Source: Microvirga sp. ACRRW (GTDB lineage: Bacteria; Pseudomonadota; Alphaproteobacteria; Rhizobiales; Beijerinckiaceae). From it: DNA of 64,000 bases. Both the position numbers and the translations under genes were made by a program. Each line of letters begins with the position of its first letter. Within the stretch, counting starts at the first letter, position 1. The notes beneath the pieces are model-generated. The model saw nothing but the letters and a program-made list of their open reading frames with translations. It ran no database searches and had not been told where the DNA came from. The stretch spans positions 1-64,000 of the forward strand of contig NZ_JAKRNJ010000008.1 of assembly GCF_022346925.1 (NCBI RefSeq), given 5' to 3'. Shown here piece by piece: positions 42,038-50,781 of the stretch.

Positions 42038-42955
42038 ATGGCAATGAGCCACCAGAAGACCAACTATGCCCTCGAGCTTTCCCTGCTGGCGGCGCTCGCG
42101 ACCCTGTGGGCCGCGGCCTATACCTTCATCAAGGTCGGGGTCGAGACCATTCCGCCCATCACCTTGATCGCAACCCGCACCCTGATCGCCGGAAGCCTCC
42201 TGGTCCTGATCATGCGCCTGCGCGGAGTGAGCCTGCCGCGTGACCGGATGAGCTGGCGCAACTTCATGATCCAAGCCTGCCTCAACAGTGCCGTGCCCTT
42301 CACCCTCATCGCCTGGGCCGAGACATCCATCGATGCGGGGCTAGCCGTGATCCTGAACTCGATGACGCCGGTCTTCACCTTCCTGATCACCCTTGTCTGG
42401 TCCCGGCACGAGACGACCGGCCTCCGCAAATTCGCGGGCGTCGTCATCGGGCTGACCGGAACCTGCGTGATCGTCGGGAACCAGGCGCTGACGCATGTGG
42501 GGCAGGAGCTTTACGCGCAGCTCGCGGTCGTCCTGGCGGCCATGTGTTATGCGGGCGCGGCCATCTTCGGGCGCAATTTCAAGAATCTCGATCCCATGGC
42601 GCCCGCCGCCGGCTCCCTCCTGTCGGGTGCGATGATCCTGATTCCGATCAGCCTCATCGTCGACAAGCCCTGGACTCTGGCTCCTTCGGGCGCATCGGTC
42701 ATGGCGCTGGTTGCGCTCGCGGTGTTTTCCACCTCCATGGCCTTCGTGATCTACTTCCGGCTCCTCCATACCCTGGGGTCGGTGGGCACGACGGCGCAGG
42801 CTTACTTGAGAGTGCCGCTCGGTGTGGCGATCGGTATCTACTTCCTTGGCGAGACACCCGATGCGACAGCTTTGGTAGGCTTGGTCTGCATTCTCATCGG
42901 CGTTGCCTTCATGACCCTGCCGGAACGCAAGCGCGTGGCCATAGCTGCGGCCTGA
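42038..42955 (+). CDS. EamA/DMT-family exporter
   Basis: 305 residues with ten predicted membrane helices in two EamA repeats (A-L-A-T-L-W-A-A-A-Y-T-F-I-K at the start, G-A-A-I-F-G-R-N-F-K mid-protein). Drug/metabolite transporter superfamily, usually proton-driven export of amino acids or metabolites. Start 42038 chosen because the first helix follows within 20 residues; a ribosome site is weak. Divergent ArsR-type regulator. Confidence 0.85.
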   Translation: MAMSHQKTNYALELSLLAALATLWAAAYTFIKVGVETIPPITLIATRTLIAGSLLVLIMRLRGVSLPRDRMSWRNFMIQACLNSAVPFTLIAWAETSIDAGLAVILNSMTPVFTFLITLVWSRHETTGLRKFAGVVIGLTGTCVIVGNQALTHVGQELYAQLAVVLAAMCYAGAAIFGRNFKNLDPMAPAAGSLLSGAMILIPISLIVDKPWTLAPSGASVMALVALAVFSTSMAFVIYFRLLHTLGSVGTTAQAYLRVPLGVAIGIYFLGETPDATALVGLVCILIGVAFMTLPERKRVAIAAA

Positions 42956-42959
42956 CCAT

Positions 42960-42992
42960 AAAGGAAAAGGGCCTGACCGAGGTCAGGCCCTT
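42960..42992 (-). terminator. Terminator between EamA and the small Pro/Ala-rich protein
   Basis: Perfect 12-bp arms (AAGGGCCTGACC) with a minimal loop. Leftward it is followed by TTCCTTTATG, so it mainly ends the minus-strand gene; it lies between two convergent genes. Confidence 0.75.
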
Positions 42993-43017
42993 GTAGCAGT
43001 TTACGCAAGACGCAAGA

Positions 43018-43323
43018 TTACTGCGGGTTAGCCGGGGCCGACGGAGCGGCCGGTGCCGGGGTAGACGGGGAAGCCGGAGCAGCAGGGGCTGCCGGAGAGG
43101 CTGGCCGGGTGCTCGGAGAGGAGCTTTCCGTCTGCGTGCCGGTGCTGCCCGTGGTGCTCGGCTCGTTGCCGCCATCATAGAAAAGGAAGGCCAGCAGGCC
43201 GAGGGCGATAACAAGACCGCCAATCACGTAAGCAAGAGTGTTTGAGCCGCGACCAGACGTATCGTAGACATTCGTCTCACGATTGTAGACGTTCGGTTCG
43301 CGATCCATGGGATCCATAGCCAT
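43018..43323 (-). CDS. Small single-pass membrane protein with Pro/Ala/Ser-rich tail
   Basis: 101 residues (ATG 43323; an ATG at 43326 is also possible, ribosome site AAGGAG). An N-terminal D-P-M-D-R-E-P-N-V-Y-N-R-E-T-N-V-Y-D segment is followed by one membrane helix (about 30-48) and a low-complexity tail of Ser, Thr, Pro and Ala. Similar small proteins are widespread in rhizobia; the role is unknown. Confidence 0.7.
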   Translation of the reverse strand: MAMDPMDREPNVYNRETNVYDTSGRGSNTLAYVIGGLVIALGLLAFLFYDGGNEPSTTGSTGTQTESSSPSTRPASPAAPAAPASPSTPAPAAPSAPANPQ

Positions 43324-43546
43324 CATTAAGCTCCTTGACCGTTTTACCTCCCGAACAACGCCTGATGTTGGATGCGGTTTCATCGCAGCGTGGCAATTAT
43401 TTTAAATCTCTGTGCATAAAGCGGAATTAATCTTGGCCATGTTCCGGATAGTCTGAACGTCTGTTCATCTTCCGAAAGGGGTTGACCGTCCCTCGGGAGG
43501 CTCTTACTCCGAGCGGGAAAGACAAGATATTAAAGGCGCACGGCTC

Positions 43547-45022
43547 ATGAACGCTCCGGTCAACCCCAAGAAGCTCATCAAAGGCGCGACAGGCGATTGG
43601 GAAATCGTCATCGGCATGGAAATTCATGCCCAGGTGACGAGCCAGGCCAAGCTGTTTTCCGGCGCCTCGACAGCCTTCGGCAACGACCCGAACAGCAACG
43701 TCTCCCTCGTGGACGCGGCCATGCCCGGCATGCTGCCCGTGATCAACGAGGAATGCGTGCGCCAGGCGATCCGCACGGGTCTGGGCCTGAAGGCCGAGAT
43801 CAACCTGAAGAGCACCTTCGACCGGAAGAACTATTTCTACCCGGATCTGCCGCAGGGCTACCAGATCAGCCAGTATAAGAGCCCCATCGTGGGCGAGGGC
43901 GAAGTCATCGTGGACGTGCCGGAAACCGGCGAGACGATCACGGTGCGCATCGAGCGCCTGCATCTCGAGCAGGATGCCGGCAAATCGATCCACGACCTGC
44001 ACCCCACCCTGAGCTTCGTCGATCTCAACCGCTCCGGCGTCGCGCTGATGGAAATCGTGTCGAAGCCGGACCTGCGTTCGGCGGACGAGGCACGCGCCTA
44101 TGTCACCAAGCTGCGCACGATCCTGCGTTATCTCGGCACCTGCGACGGCGACATGGACAAGGGCAATCTCCGCGCCGACGTGAACGTGTCCGTGCGCCGC
44201 CCCGGCGAGGAACTCGGCACCCGCTGCGAGATCAAGAACGTCAACTCCATCCGCTTCATCGGCCAGGCCATCGAAGTCGAGGCGCGCCGCCAGATCGCGA
44301 TCATCGAGGACGGCGGCAAGATCGACCAGGAAACCCGCCTCTACGATCCAGGCAAGGGCGAGACCCGCTCCATGCGCTCGAAGGAAGAGGCGCACGATTA
44401 CCGCTACTTCCCCGATCCGGACCTGCTGCCGCTCGAATTCGACCAGGCCTATGTGGACGACCTCGCGCAGCATTTGCCGGAACTGCCGGACGCCAAGAAG
44501 GCTCGCTTCATGGCCGATTACGGCCTGTCGCCCTATGACGCGGGCGTGCTGGTGGCCGAACGTTCCTCCGCCGACTTCTTCGAGGAAGTCGCGAAGGGCC
44601 GCGACGGCAAGGCCGCCGCGAACTGGATCATCAACGAGCTGTTCGGCCGCCTCAACAAGGAAGGCAAGGACATCACGGAGTCCCCGGTTTCAGCATCCCA
44701 GCTCGGCGGCATCATCGAGCTGATCGGCGAGAACGTGATCTCCGGCAAGATCGCCAAGGACATGTTCGAGATCGTCTTCACGGAAGGCGGCGACCCGCGC
44801 GACATCGTCGAGAAGCGCGGCATGAAGCAGGTGACCGATACGGGCGCCATCGAGAAGGCCGTGGACGAGATCATCGCCGCCAATCCCGACAAGGTTGAGC
44901 AGGCGAAGGCGAAGCCCACGCTGCTCGGCTGGTTCGTCGGTCAGGTGATGAAGCAGACCGGCGGCAAGGCCAACCCGCAGGCCGTGAACGATATCCTGAA
45001 GGCGAAGCTCGGGATCGAGTGA
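43547..45022 (+). CDS. gatB: Asp/Glu-tRNA amidotransferase subunit B
   Basis: 491 residues, full length. Start [13 protein letters not shown] (about 16-28), phosphotransferase-like kinase domain with metal-binding M-E-I-H-x-[18 protein letters not shown] (about 278-294), and the C-terminal YqeY-like tail domain ([12 protein letters not shown]). It activates the misacylated tRNA side chain and accepts ammonia from GatA. Separated from gatCA by three genes; a GNAT gene overlaps its stop. Confidence 0.95.
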   Translation: MNAPVNPKKLIKGATGDWEIVIGMEIHAQVTSQAKLFSGASTAFGNDPNSNVSLVDAAMPGMLPVINEECVRQAIRTGLGLKAEINLKSTFDRKNYFYPDLPQGYQISQYKSPIVGEGEVIVDVPETGETITVRIERLHLEQDAGKSIHDLHPTLSFVDLNRSGVALMEIVSKPDLRSADEARAYVTKLRTILRYLGTCDGDMDKGNLRADVNVSVRRPGEELGTRCEIKNVNSIRFIGQAIEVEARRQIAIIEDGGKIDQETRLYDPGKGETRSMRSKEEAHDYRYFPDPDLLPLEFDQAYVDDLAQHLPELPDAKKARFMADYGLSPYDAGVLVAERSSADFFEEVAKGRDGKAAANWIINELFGRLNKEGKDITESPVSASQLGGIIELIGENVISGKIAKDMFEIVFTEGGDPRDIVEKRGMKQVTDTGAIEKAVDEIIAANPDKVEQAKAKPTLLGWFVGQVMKQTGGKANPQAVNDILKAKLGIE

Positions 45023-45513
45023 TCGTGAGCGAATTGCAAACTCCTATCCTGCGCAATGCGGAAGATCGCGATGCGCAGGATCTGTTCGGGCTCCTGTCGC
45101 TGTGCTTCGCGGATTTTCCCGGCTGCTATGTCGATCCGCATGACGACCTGAAGGATCTGCTCACGCCGGGAGCCGCGCGCAAGAACGACGGCATCCTCTG
45201 GGTGTCGGAAGACGAGAATGGACGCATCCGTGCATGCGCCTCCGTCGATTTTCCCGAAACCGGTACGGCGGAAATTCATCGCCTTTACGTGCGCCCGGAT
45301 CAGCAGGGCAAAGGCCTCGGCTCATCCCTCGTGCGCGCCGTCGAGGGCCACGCCCGCGAGAAGGGCGCGACACGTTTGACTCTGTGGTCGGACACCCGCT
45401 TCACCGATGCGCACCGCCTCTACAGGAAGCTCGGCTTCACACAGACGGATCGCATGCGCGATCTCGGCGACATTTCCAACTCGTCTGAATATTTCTTCGA
45501 GAAGGCGCTTTAA
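45019..45513 (+). CDS. GNAT-family N-acetyltransferase
   Basis: 164 residues (GTG 45019 overlapping the gatB stop, or 162 from GTG 45025). Acetyl-CoA binding motif [22 protein letters not shown] (about 90-110), then T-L-W-S-D and Y-R-K-L-G-F-T-Q-T. Substrate unknown. Coupled to gatB by overlap. Confidence 0.85.
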   Translation: MIVSELQTPILRNAEDRDAQDLFGLLSLCFADFPGCYVDPHDDLKDLLTPGAARKNDGILWVSEDENGRIRACASVDFPETGTAEIHRLYVRPDQQGKGLGSSLVRAVEGHAREKGATRLTLWSDTRFTDAHRLYRKLGFTQTDRMRDLGDISNSSEYFFEKAL

Positions 45514-45520
45514 CCTTCGC

Positions 45521-45618
45521 TGTCATCCCCGGCGGCCTAAGGCCGGGAAGGGGATCCATAGCGCGGCGTTTGATCGTGGATTCCCTTCCCCTTCGCGGCG
45601 CTCCGGCCGGGAATGACA
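45521..45618. repeat. Intergenic palindromic repeat, GTCATCCCCGG family
   Basis: Starts TGTCATCCCCGGCGG and ends CCGGGAATGACA with inner GGGAAGGGGATCC and GATTCCCTTCCC halves. It lies between the convergent GNAT and cyclase genes. Confidence 0.75.
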
Positions 45619-45631
45619 GTGGGGGGCTGCC

Positions 45632-47038
45632 TCACGGGATCTCATAAACCGAGAACTCGTTGTTGATCCCGCGCAGGGTCGTCTTCTGCAGGGTCGGGCG
45701 GATGCCTTGCGTTTCGATGATCTCCTGCGCTTCTGGATTTTCGACCACGGTCCCGGTCGCGTAGATCGAGTGCGACATTGCCAGGTTCTGCACCCGCGAT
45801 GCGATGTTGACGGTTTGCCCGAAATAATCCTGCCGCTCGTTGAGCACGACAGCAAGGCACGGTCCCTCGTGAATGCCGATCTTCAGCAGAAAATCCTGCT
45901 CCCCGCGCTCTCTGTTGAGGCCGCGCATGGCCTCGCGCATGCGCAGCGCCGCTGAGATGGCATGGTCCGGCGTCGGGAAGGTGGCCATTACCGCATCGCC
46001 GATGGTCTTTACCACCGCTCCGGCTTCCGAGGCCACGATCTCGTGCAGCACGCGGAAATGCTCGCGCACCAGATCGTAGGCGACGAGATCTCCGACGCGC
46101 TCGTAGAGTTCCGTCGATCCCTTCAGGTCGGTGAACAGGAAGGTGAGGCTCGTGATCTTCAGGCGCTGGTCGATGTCGAGCGTTTCCGTGCGGTAGATAT
46201 CGCGGAAGGTCTGGTTCGTCAGCAGGCGCTTGGCCGTCAGGAACGGGCGGCGGTGTTCCATCAGGCCATGCAGCTTATCGTCTGCGATCCAGACGGCGGG
46301 GAGCGTGCGGCGCTTGGTGTGGTTCTCGAGCAGCAGACGCAAAGGTCCAGGGTGCATCTTGAGGGTGCTGTTTTCCGCGTGGAGTTCATTGAGCACGAGG
46401 GAAAGGTTCTGGCGCTCGCGCGTCGGTTCGCCCTCGACCTCGATGAACTGGGCGGCATGCGTCACGGGATCGAAAACGATCACGAAGGCGGATGGAAGCT
46501 GCAGGGACAGGATGACCCGTTCCCCCGGAGGCAGCTCGACCGCGTCGATCACGATCTCGTCGAGCAGCTGCTCGAAATTCTCCGGCAGGTCGACGCCCGA
46601 GCTCCAGAAAACCTGACGCAGATATTCATGCATCGGAAGTTTATCGGGCTCGTGAGCCGCGATTTTGCGCACCCGTGGGCTCACCGTGAACGTGACCTCG
46701 ACCATCTCGTCCAGGGTGGGCTCATAGCCTGCGGCGCAAAGAGCGCAGCTATATTCCTTTTGGGTAAGGGATTTGAGGCTCGCGCCCTCATCCAGAACGC
46801 CGCCACATCCTGGGCACAGAACATTCCAGGACATCTCGAACAGGCCGATCCTGGCGGCATGCAGGAAGGCTGCGATGGTGGCCTCCTCATCGAGGCCATG
46901 CTTTGCCGCAAAGGCAAGAACATTAATGCGGTTCAGCTCGTAATCGGGAGCATCATGGATCAGGCGCTCGATGTGATCGACAACCGTGCGATCCGCCGAT
47001 TGCTGTAAAACTGCGAGGAGCTTCTGGTCTTCACTCAT
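45632..47038 (-). CDS. Class III adenylyl cyclase with DUF5939-type N-terminal region
   Basis: 468 residues. The N-terminal region has a helical segment and a zinc-ribbon-like C-P-G-C (75-78) ... C-A-L-C (98-101). The C-terminal catalytic domain (about 295-440) shows both metal Asp (304 in F-T-D-L-K-G-S-T and 348 in T-I-G-D), Lys344 and Asp404 (R-Q-D-Y-F-G) typical of ATP specificity, and Asn411/Arg415 (V-N-I-A-S-R). It should make cAMP; the N-terminal part probably senses an unknown signal. GGAGG is 8 bp before the ATG. It stands alone. Confidence 0.88.
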   Translation of the reverse strand: MSEDQKLLAVLQQSADRTVVDHIERLIHDAPDYELNRINVLAFAAKHGLDEEATIAAFLHAARIGLFEMSWNVLCPGCGGVLDEGASLKSLTQKEYSCALCAAGYEPTLDEMVEVTFTVSPRVRKIAAHEPDKLPMHEYLRQVFWSSGVDLPENFEQLLDEIVIDAVELPPGERVILSLQLPSAFVIVFDPVTHAAQFIEVEGEPTRERQNLSLVLNELHAENSTLKMHPGPLRLLLENHTKRRTLPAVWIADDKLHGLMEHRRPFLTAKRLLTNQTFRDIYRTETLDIDQRLKITSLTFLFTDLKGSTELYERVGDLVAYDLVREHFRVLHEIVASEAGAVVKTIGDAVMATFPTPDHAISAALRMREAMRGLNRERGEQDFLLKIGIHEGPCLAVVLNERQDYFGQTVNIASRVQNLAMSHSIYATGTVVENPEAQEIIETQGIRPTLQKTTLRGINNEFSVYEIP

Positions 47039-47234
47039 GGTCAGACCTCCTTTGAGGGCAGGCTCGCCGTGAGTCTCAGGCATCATCGCCGCATGTCCGA
47101 AAACATGCGCCGGGATGCCGCCTCATACGCTTTCAGGATACCACTTCATAGGCTCACTGGCTTGTAGAACAATGAATCTGGCCGGTATTCCGGCGCCGGC
47201 AAGGCGCGAGTGCGCGCAAATCGGATGCTTGCGG

Positions 47235-47654
47235 TCAGGCCTCCGCCACGCCGAATTCCTCAGCATAGCGGTTAGCGACCCGTGTCTGCCACAGGCAGAG
47301 GAAGGGGGCGACGATCAGCTCGATCAGCAGCCCGCCCACCATGAAAAACGAGGGAAAGCCGGTCAGCGCAAGGCCGATGAGGCGGCCCAAGCCCCCGATG
47401 ACTACGAGGAGGGTCAGCATCCGGAAGCGGTTGGTGTGTTCCTCGATGCGGGGCAGGGTGCTCCAGAAGCACAGGCCAATGCCGAGGAGAAGACCGGACA
47501 GGAAGCGGAAATGGCTCTCCGCCGAGATGCTCACCGCATCGCCCGTCAGCGCCTGCCCGAAGAGCACGCCGTAAAGCCCCGTCGCCACGGGGATGGCAGC
47601 AATGATGGCAACTGTCTGCTGCAGCAGCTTCTTCTCGCGTTCCATGCTGGGCAT
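47235..47654 (-). CDS. DUF4345 family membrane protein
   Basis: 139 residues with four membrane helices. The pattern G-L-Y-G-V-L-F-G (first helix), S-H-F-R-F-L-S-G-L-L-L-G-I-G-L (second) and L-V-V-I-G-G-L-G-R-L-I-G-L (third) is typical of DUF4345. ATG 47654 has GGAGGAGG 8 bp upstream. Function unknown. Confidence 0.82.
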   Translation of the reverse strand: MPSMEREKKLLQQTVAIIAAIPVATGLYGVLFGQALTGDAVSISAESHFRFLSGLLLGIGLCFWSTLPRIEEHTNRFRMLTLLVVIGGLGRLIGLALTGFPSFFMVGGLLIELIVAPFLCLWQTRVANRYAEEFGVAEA

Positions 47655-47743
47655 AACCGGTCCTCCTCCGGAATTCTGCGCCTTCCTCTCGGAGAAGCAA
47701 TCCTCTAGCTTGGCGGAATGAAACTTGCTCACAGGAGCTGACG

Positions 47744-48385
47744 GTGTCCGCGCGTTTTGAACTTCACGGAATTGCCCTTTCAGGCCCCACCTACAAGGTC
47801 GGGCTGACGCTGTCTTTTGCGGGCGAAGCCTTCGACTACGTACACGTGCCTCTCCGCGAGGGCGCGCACAAGCAGCCGGCTTATCTCGCCAAGCAGCGCT
47901 TCGGCCAGGTTCCGCTTCTGATCGACAGGAACAACGGGCGGCATCTCTGCCAGTCGGCGGCCATTCTGGAATATCTTGCGGATACGCTGGGTAGGTTCGG
48001 CGGCGCGACCCTCGAAGAGCGGCTGCAGATCCGCGAATGGCTCTATTGGGATTTCGACCGGCTTGCCCCGTCGGTCTACCGCACGCGCAGCGCCAAGCGG
48101 GGCTTCCGCCAGTTCGCGCCCGAGGTTCTGGAGATGTATGCAGCCGAGGCCGCTGCCGCCCTCAAGGTGCTGGACGATCATCTGGCAGGCCGCAGTTGGA
48201 TCGTCGGGGAGGGCGTCACGATCGCCGACATCGATGTCTTCGGCGTGCTGGCCCTTGCTGGCGAGGCGGAAATCGACCTGTCTCCTTACGCGCATGTCGG
48301 CGCTTGGCTGAAGCGCATGGAGGCGCTGCCCGGCGCAAAGCTTCCGCAGAACTTCCTGCCGATGGAATCCAAGGCCGCCGCATGA
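47744..48385 (+). CDS. Glutathione S-transferase family protein
   Basis: 213 residues: an N-terminal thioredoxin-like domain with K-V-G-L-T-L-S-F (about 18-25), G-Q-V-P-L-L at about 52-57 and C-Q-S-A-A-I-L-E-Y-L (about 68-77), then an all-helical domain with I-A-D-I-D-V-F-G-V (about 163). GTG 47744 has AGGAG 7 bp upstream. Substrate unknown. It is coupled by ATGA overlap to a GNAT gene. Confidence 0.85.
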   Translation: MSARFELHGIALSGPTYKVGLTLSFAGEAFDYVHVPLREGAHKQPAYLAKQRFGQVPLLIDRNNGRHLCQSAAILEYLADTLGRFGGATLEERLQIREWLYWDFDRLAPSVYRTRSAKRGFRQFAPEVLEMYAAEAAAALKVLDDHLAGRSWIVGEGVTIADIDVFGVLALAGEAEIDLSPYAHVGAWLKRMEALPGAKLPQNFLPMESKAAA

Positions 48386-48840
48386 GCATTCTGGATATTC
48401 GCGAGGCGAAGGCGGAGGATCTCGAAGCGATCATCCGCCTGCATGAGGAAGACGAACTCGGCTCTCATGGAGATGCGTGGACGCCGGAGACGAAGCCTGT
48501 CTACGAGGCCGCTTTCGCGGCCATCGCGCGCAGTGCTGAGAATGTGCTGTTCGTGGCGGTGGACGGAAGCGAGGTCGTCGGCACGTTCCAGCTCACCTTC
48601 ATTCCCAATCTCACGGGACGCGGCACTTTGCGCGTGAAGGTGGAGAGCGTGAAGGTGAAAGCCGCCCGCCGCTCCGGCGGCATCGGCGCGAAGATGATGA
48701 CCTTCGCGGAAGACTACGCCCGCTCGCGCGGCGCGAAGGCCATGGAGCTGACCTCCAACAAGACCCGCAAGGACGCGCATCGCTTCTACGAGCGGCTTGG
48801 TTTCACGCGCTCACACGAGGGCTTCAAGAAGAAGCTGTGA
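48382..48840 (+). CDS. GNAT-family N-acetyltransferase
   Basis: 152 residues. Motif A V-E-S-V-K-V-K-A-A-R-R-S-G-G-I-G-A-K-M-M (about 94-112) and F-Y-E-R-L-G-F-T-R-S near the end. ATG overlaps the stop of the GST gene. The close pairing suggests a shared detoxification role, which is inference. Confidence 0.87.
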   Translation: MSILDIREAKAEDLEAIIRLHEEDELGSHGDAWTPETKPVYEAAFAAIARSAENVLFVAVDGSEVVGTFQLTFIPNLTGRGTLRVKVESVKVKAARRSGGIGAKMMTFAEDYARSRGAKAMELTSNKTRKDAHRFYERLGFTRSHEGFKKKL

Positions 48841-48885
48841 GCCGCATATGTGGAGGCCTGCTGAACTCTGCCCTAATGATCAGCG

Positions 48886-49053
48886 CTAAGGTCGATAGTT
48901 ATAGTCTTCTTCGCACAGGTACCAGAAAGCTCTGTCATAATTGATGCGATCAAGACAGGCATCAAAGTGAACAAGGCCATAGAGCCAATATGCAACTGCA
49001 AGAATGCAGAAGGTGACCAAAAGAAGCCTTTTTACCCACGGTCTCGTAAGCAA
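48886..49053 (-). CDS. Possible small single-pass membrane protein (55 residues)
   Basis: A TTG-initiated frame: L-L-T-R-P-W-V-K-R then a hydrophobic helix L-L-L-V-T-F-C-I-L-A-V-A-Y-W-L-Y-G-L-V (about 10-28) and an acidic, aromatic-rich tail with cysteines (D-A-C-L-D-R, W-Y-L-C-E-E-D-Y-N-Y-R-P). Basic residues precede the helix and acidic ones follow, giving N-in topology by the positive-inside rule. GAGAAAAG lies upstream. An in-frame stop 9 bp upstream limits the start to this TTG. It lies downstream of the secreted PsiF-like gene on the same strand. Confidence 0.45.
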   Translation of the reverse strand: MLTRPWVKRLLLVTFCILAVAYWLYGLVHFDACLDRINYDRAFWYLCEEDYNYRP

Positions 49054-49075
49054 TTCTTTTCTCTAGGATAAAGGC

Positions 49076-49107
49076 TTCGGGCGCTCCCTCATAAAAGGGC
49101 GCCCGAA
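49076..49107 (-). terminator. Hairpin after the PsiF-like gene
   Basis: Arms TTCGGGCGC and GCGCCCGAA with a 14-nt loop that can form CCC/GGG pairs. On the minus strand it is followed by GCCTTTATCC, a weak T-run. Confidence 0.55.
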
Positions 49108-49119
49108 ACGCTAACGCTC

Positions 49120-49368
49120 TTAAGCCTTCGTGCCGCCTTTGAGGCGCGTGTTGCAGGCGCTCCAGTATTTCGGCCACTTCATGCCGGCCTCGATCTTTTT
49201 GGCCGCCTTGGCTTCCTTCCACTCCGCGCTGCATGTCTTCATGCGTTCACGAGCGGCGAGCTGGGCTGCGGTCGGCTCTTTCTTCGGCTTCGTCTCGGCC
49301 ATGGCCGGAGCGGCGAAAGCCAGGGCGAGAGAGGCGGCAAGGGCCGTGCTGAGAATGCGGTTCATCAT
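49120..49368 (-). CDS. Small secreted PsiF-like protein
   Basis: 82 residues. Signal peptide about 1-24 (S-T-A-L-A-A-S-L-A-L-A-F-A-A-P-A-M-A). The mature part begins E-T-K-P-K-K-E-P and has R-E-R-M-K-T-C-S-A-E-W-K ... W-P-K-Y-W-S-A-C-N-T-R-L-K, like one unit of PsiF-type proteins, with two cysteines. Role unknown; PsiF was named for phosphate-starvation induction. Ribosome site GGGGG lies upstream of the ATG. Confidence 0.65.
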   Translation of the reverse strand: MMNRILSTALAASLALAFAAPAMAETKPKKEPTAAQLAARERMKTCSAEWKEAKAAKKIEAGMKWPKYWSACNTRLKGGTKA

Positions 49369-49556
49369 AAAATCCCCCATAGGCGCTTCGAAGGGCGCTC
49401 GGGCGCATCTCATGATGAAACATTGAAACATGCAAGGCTCCGAAGGCGGCCATGCGCTCTATCCACCGTAAACCTCGCCCTTTGAGGGTGCGTGATCGGG
49501 CGCGATACCCTACCTTCCCGCTAGATCCGCATCGTCACATGAAGGAGAGGCCTGCC

Positions 49557-50264
49557 ATGGCGGCATCCACCCAGCAACCGATCGATCTCTATTACTGGCC
49601 GACCCCGAACGGGTGGAAGATCACCATCATGCTCGAGGAATGCGGGCTGCCTTATGCGATCCATCCGGTGAATATCGGCAAGGGCGACCAGTTCAAGCCC
49701 GAGTTCCTGGCTTTCTCCCCCAACAACAAGATGCCGGCCATCATCGACCATGACGGGCCTGACGGGCAGCCGATCTCCGTGTTCGAGTCCGGTGCGATCC
49801 TGCAATATCTCGGCCGCAAGACGGGGAAGTTCTACAGCCAAGATGAGCGCCAGCGCGTCGAGATCGATCAATGGCTGTTCTGGCAGATGGGCGGCTTCGG
49901 CCCCATGCTCGGCCAGACGCACCATTTCCGCATCTATGCGCCGGAGCAGGTGCCCTATGCCATCGAGCGCTACACCAACGAGACCAACCGTCTCTACGGC
50001 GTGCTCAACAAGCGCCTCGCGGACCGGGACTTCGTAGCAGGCGAATATTCCATCGCCGACATGGCCATCGCCCCCTGGGCCAAGCTCTGGGAGCGCCAGG
50101 GCCAGAACATCGACGATTTCCCGCATGCGAAGCGCTGGCTCAAAGCGGTGCTGGAGCGTCCGGCGGTGAAGCGGGCCTTGGAAGTCGGGGCGGAAGATCG
50201 TGGCTCCAACGACATGAAGGATCCGGCGGTGCAGGCCATCCTGTTCGGTCAGAAGGCGCGGTAA
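49557..50264 (+). CDS. Glutathione S-transferase, YghU/Ure2p-like
   Basis: 235 residues. Start I-D-L-Y-Y-W-P-T-P-N-G-W-K-I-T-I-M-L-E-E (about 8-27), N-K-M-P-A-I-I-D (about 57), E-S-G-A-I-L-Q-Y-L (about 78) and I-A-D-M-A-I-A-P-W (about 168) match Nu-class/Ure2p-like GSTs. These enzymes act on peroxides or disulphides with glutathione. AAGGAGAGG precedes ATG 49557. Confidence 0.9.
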   Translation: MAASTQQPIDLYYWPTPNGWKITIMLEECGLPYAIHPVNIGKGDQFKPEFLAFSPNNKMPAIIDHDGPDGQPISVFESGAILQYLGRKTGKFYSQDERQRVEIDQWLFWQMGGFGPMLGQTHHFRIYAPEQVPYAIERYTNETNRLYGVLNKRLADRDFVAGEYSIADMAIAPWAKLWERQGQNIDDFPHAKRWLKAVLERPAVKRALEVGAEDRGSNDMKDPAVQAILFGQKAR

Positions 50265-50282
50265 GCCATATCGCTCCCAAAG

Positions 50283-50302
50283 GCAGCCCACTTTCGGGCT
50301 GC
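50283..50302. terminator. Hairpin between convergent GST and secreted-protein genes
   Basis: Arms GCAGCCC and GGGCTGC with a 6-nt loop; T-runs on either side are short. It overlaps the last base of the minus-strand stop codon. Confidence 0.45.
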
Positions 50303-50655
50303 TATATCCTCTTCCTGGTGGAAGCGGCCGGAGGCTTCGCGCATACCGATACATCGACCCGGGCAAGCGCCGCCTCGGTCCGTAGCCTGATAGCCCTGGC
50401 CCTTTGGGCGCTGAGGGGATCGCAGACAGGAAAATACTCGTCCGCTGCCTGATTGATCTCCGTCGCTTCTCTCCAAAGGAGGCATACAGCCTTGATCTCG
50501 GCTTCCTTTCCTTTGGGGCGCTCGCGCCGTCCGATCTCCATGACCTTGCGCATGGCCAATTCCCAACGGTCCTGGATGGCCTTTGTGCATTCCGCGGCCT
50601 GAAGCGGACCTGTGAAGGCGAGGAGAAGGGAAAGAGCGAAAAGGGGGCGTCGCAT
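50302..50655 (-). CDS. Secreted hypothetical protein with four cysteines
   Basis: 117 residues with a signal peptide (1-20, A-L-S-L-L-L-A-F-T-G-P-L-Q-A-A). The mature part is helical and starts E-C-T-K-A-I-Q-D-R-W, with cysteines at A-V-C-L, F-P-V-C-D and V-S-V-C-A. It may form two disulphides. No family recognised. Confidence 0.65.
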   Translation of the reverse strand: MRRPLFALSLLLAFTGPLQAAECTKAIQDRWELAMRKVMEIGRRERPKGKEAEIKAVCLLWREATEINQAADEYFPVCDPLSAQRARAIRLRTEAALARVDVSVCAKPPAASTRKRI

Positions 50656-50781
50656 AAGAAGCTCCGAAGAATGGCTTCTTTATTACGTATCAAATTATAT
50701 CCCGAGGATCAGGATAGGAAAATTTTATCCACCGCAGCTTTATCGCTCGGTTGGCTGCGGTGGATGCCTGACTGCCTTGGA

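Noticed and set aside
48962-49234. 90-residue minus-strand frame overlapping the PsiF-like gene
   Set aside because: It overlaps a better gene with a signal peptide. The short frame at 48886-49053 in another phase is more protein-like.
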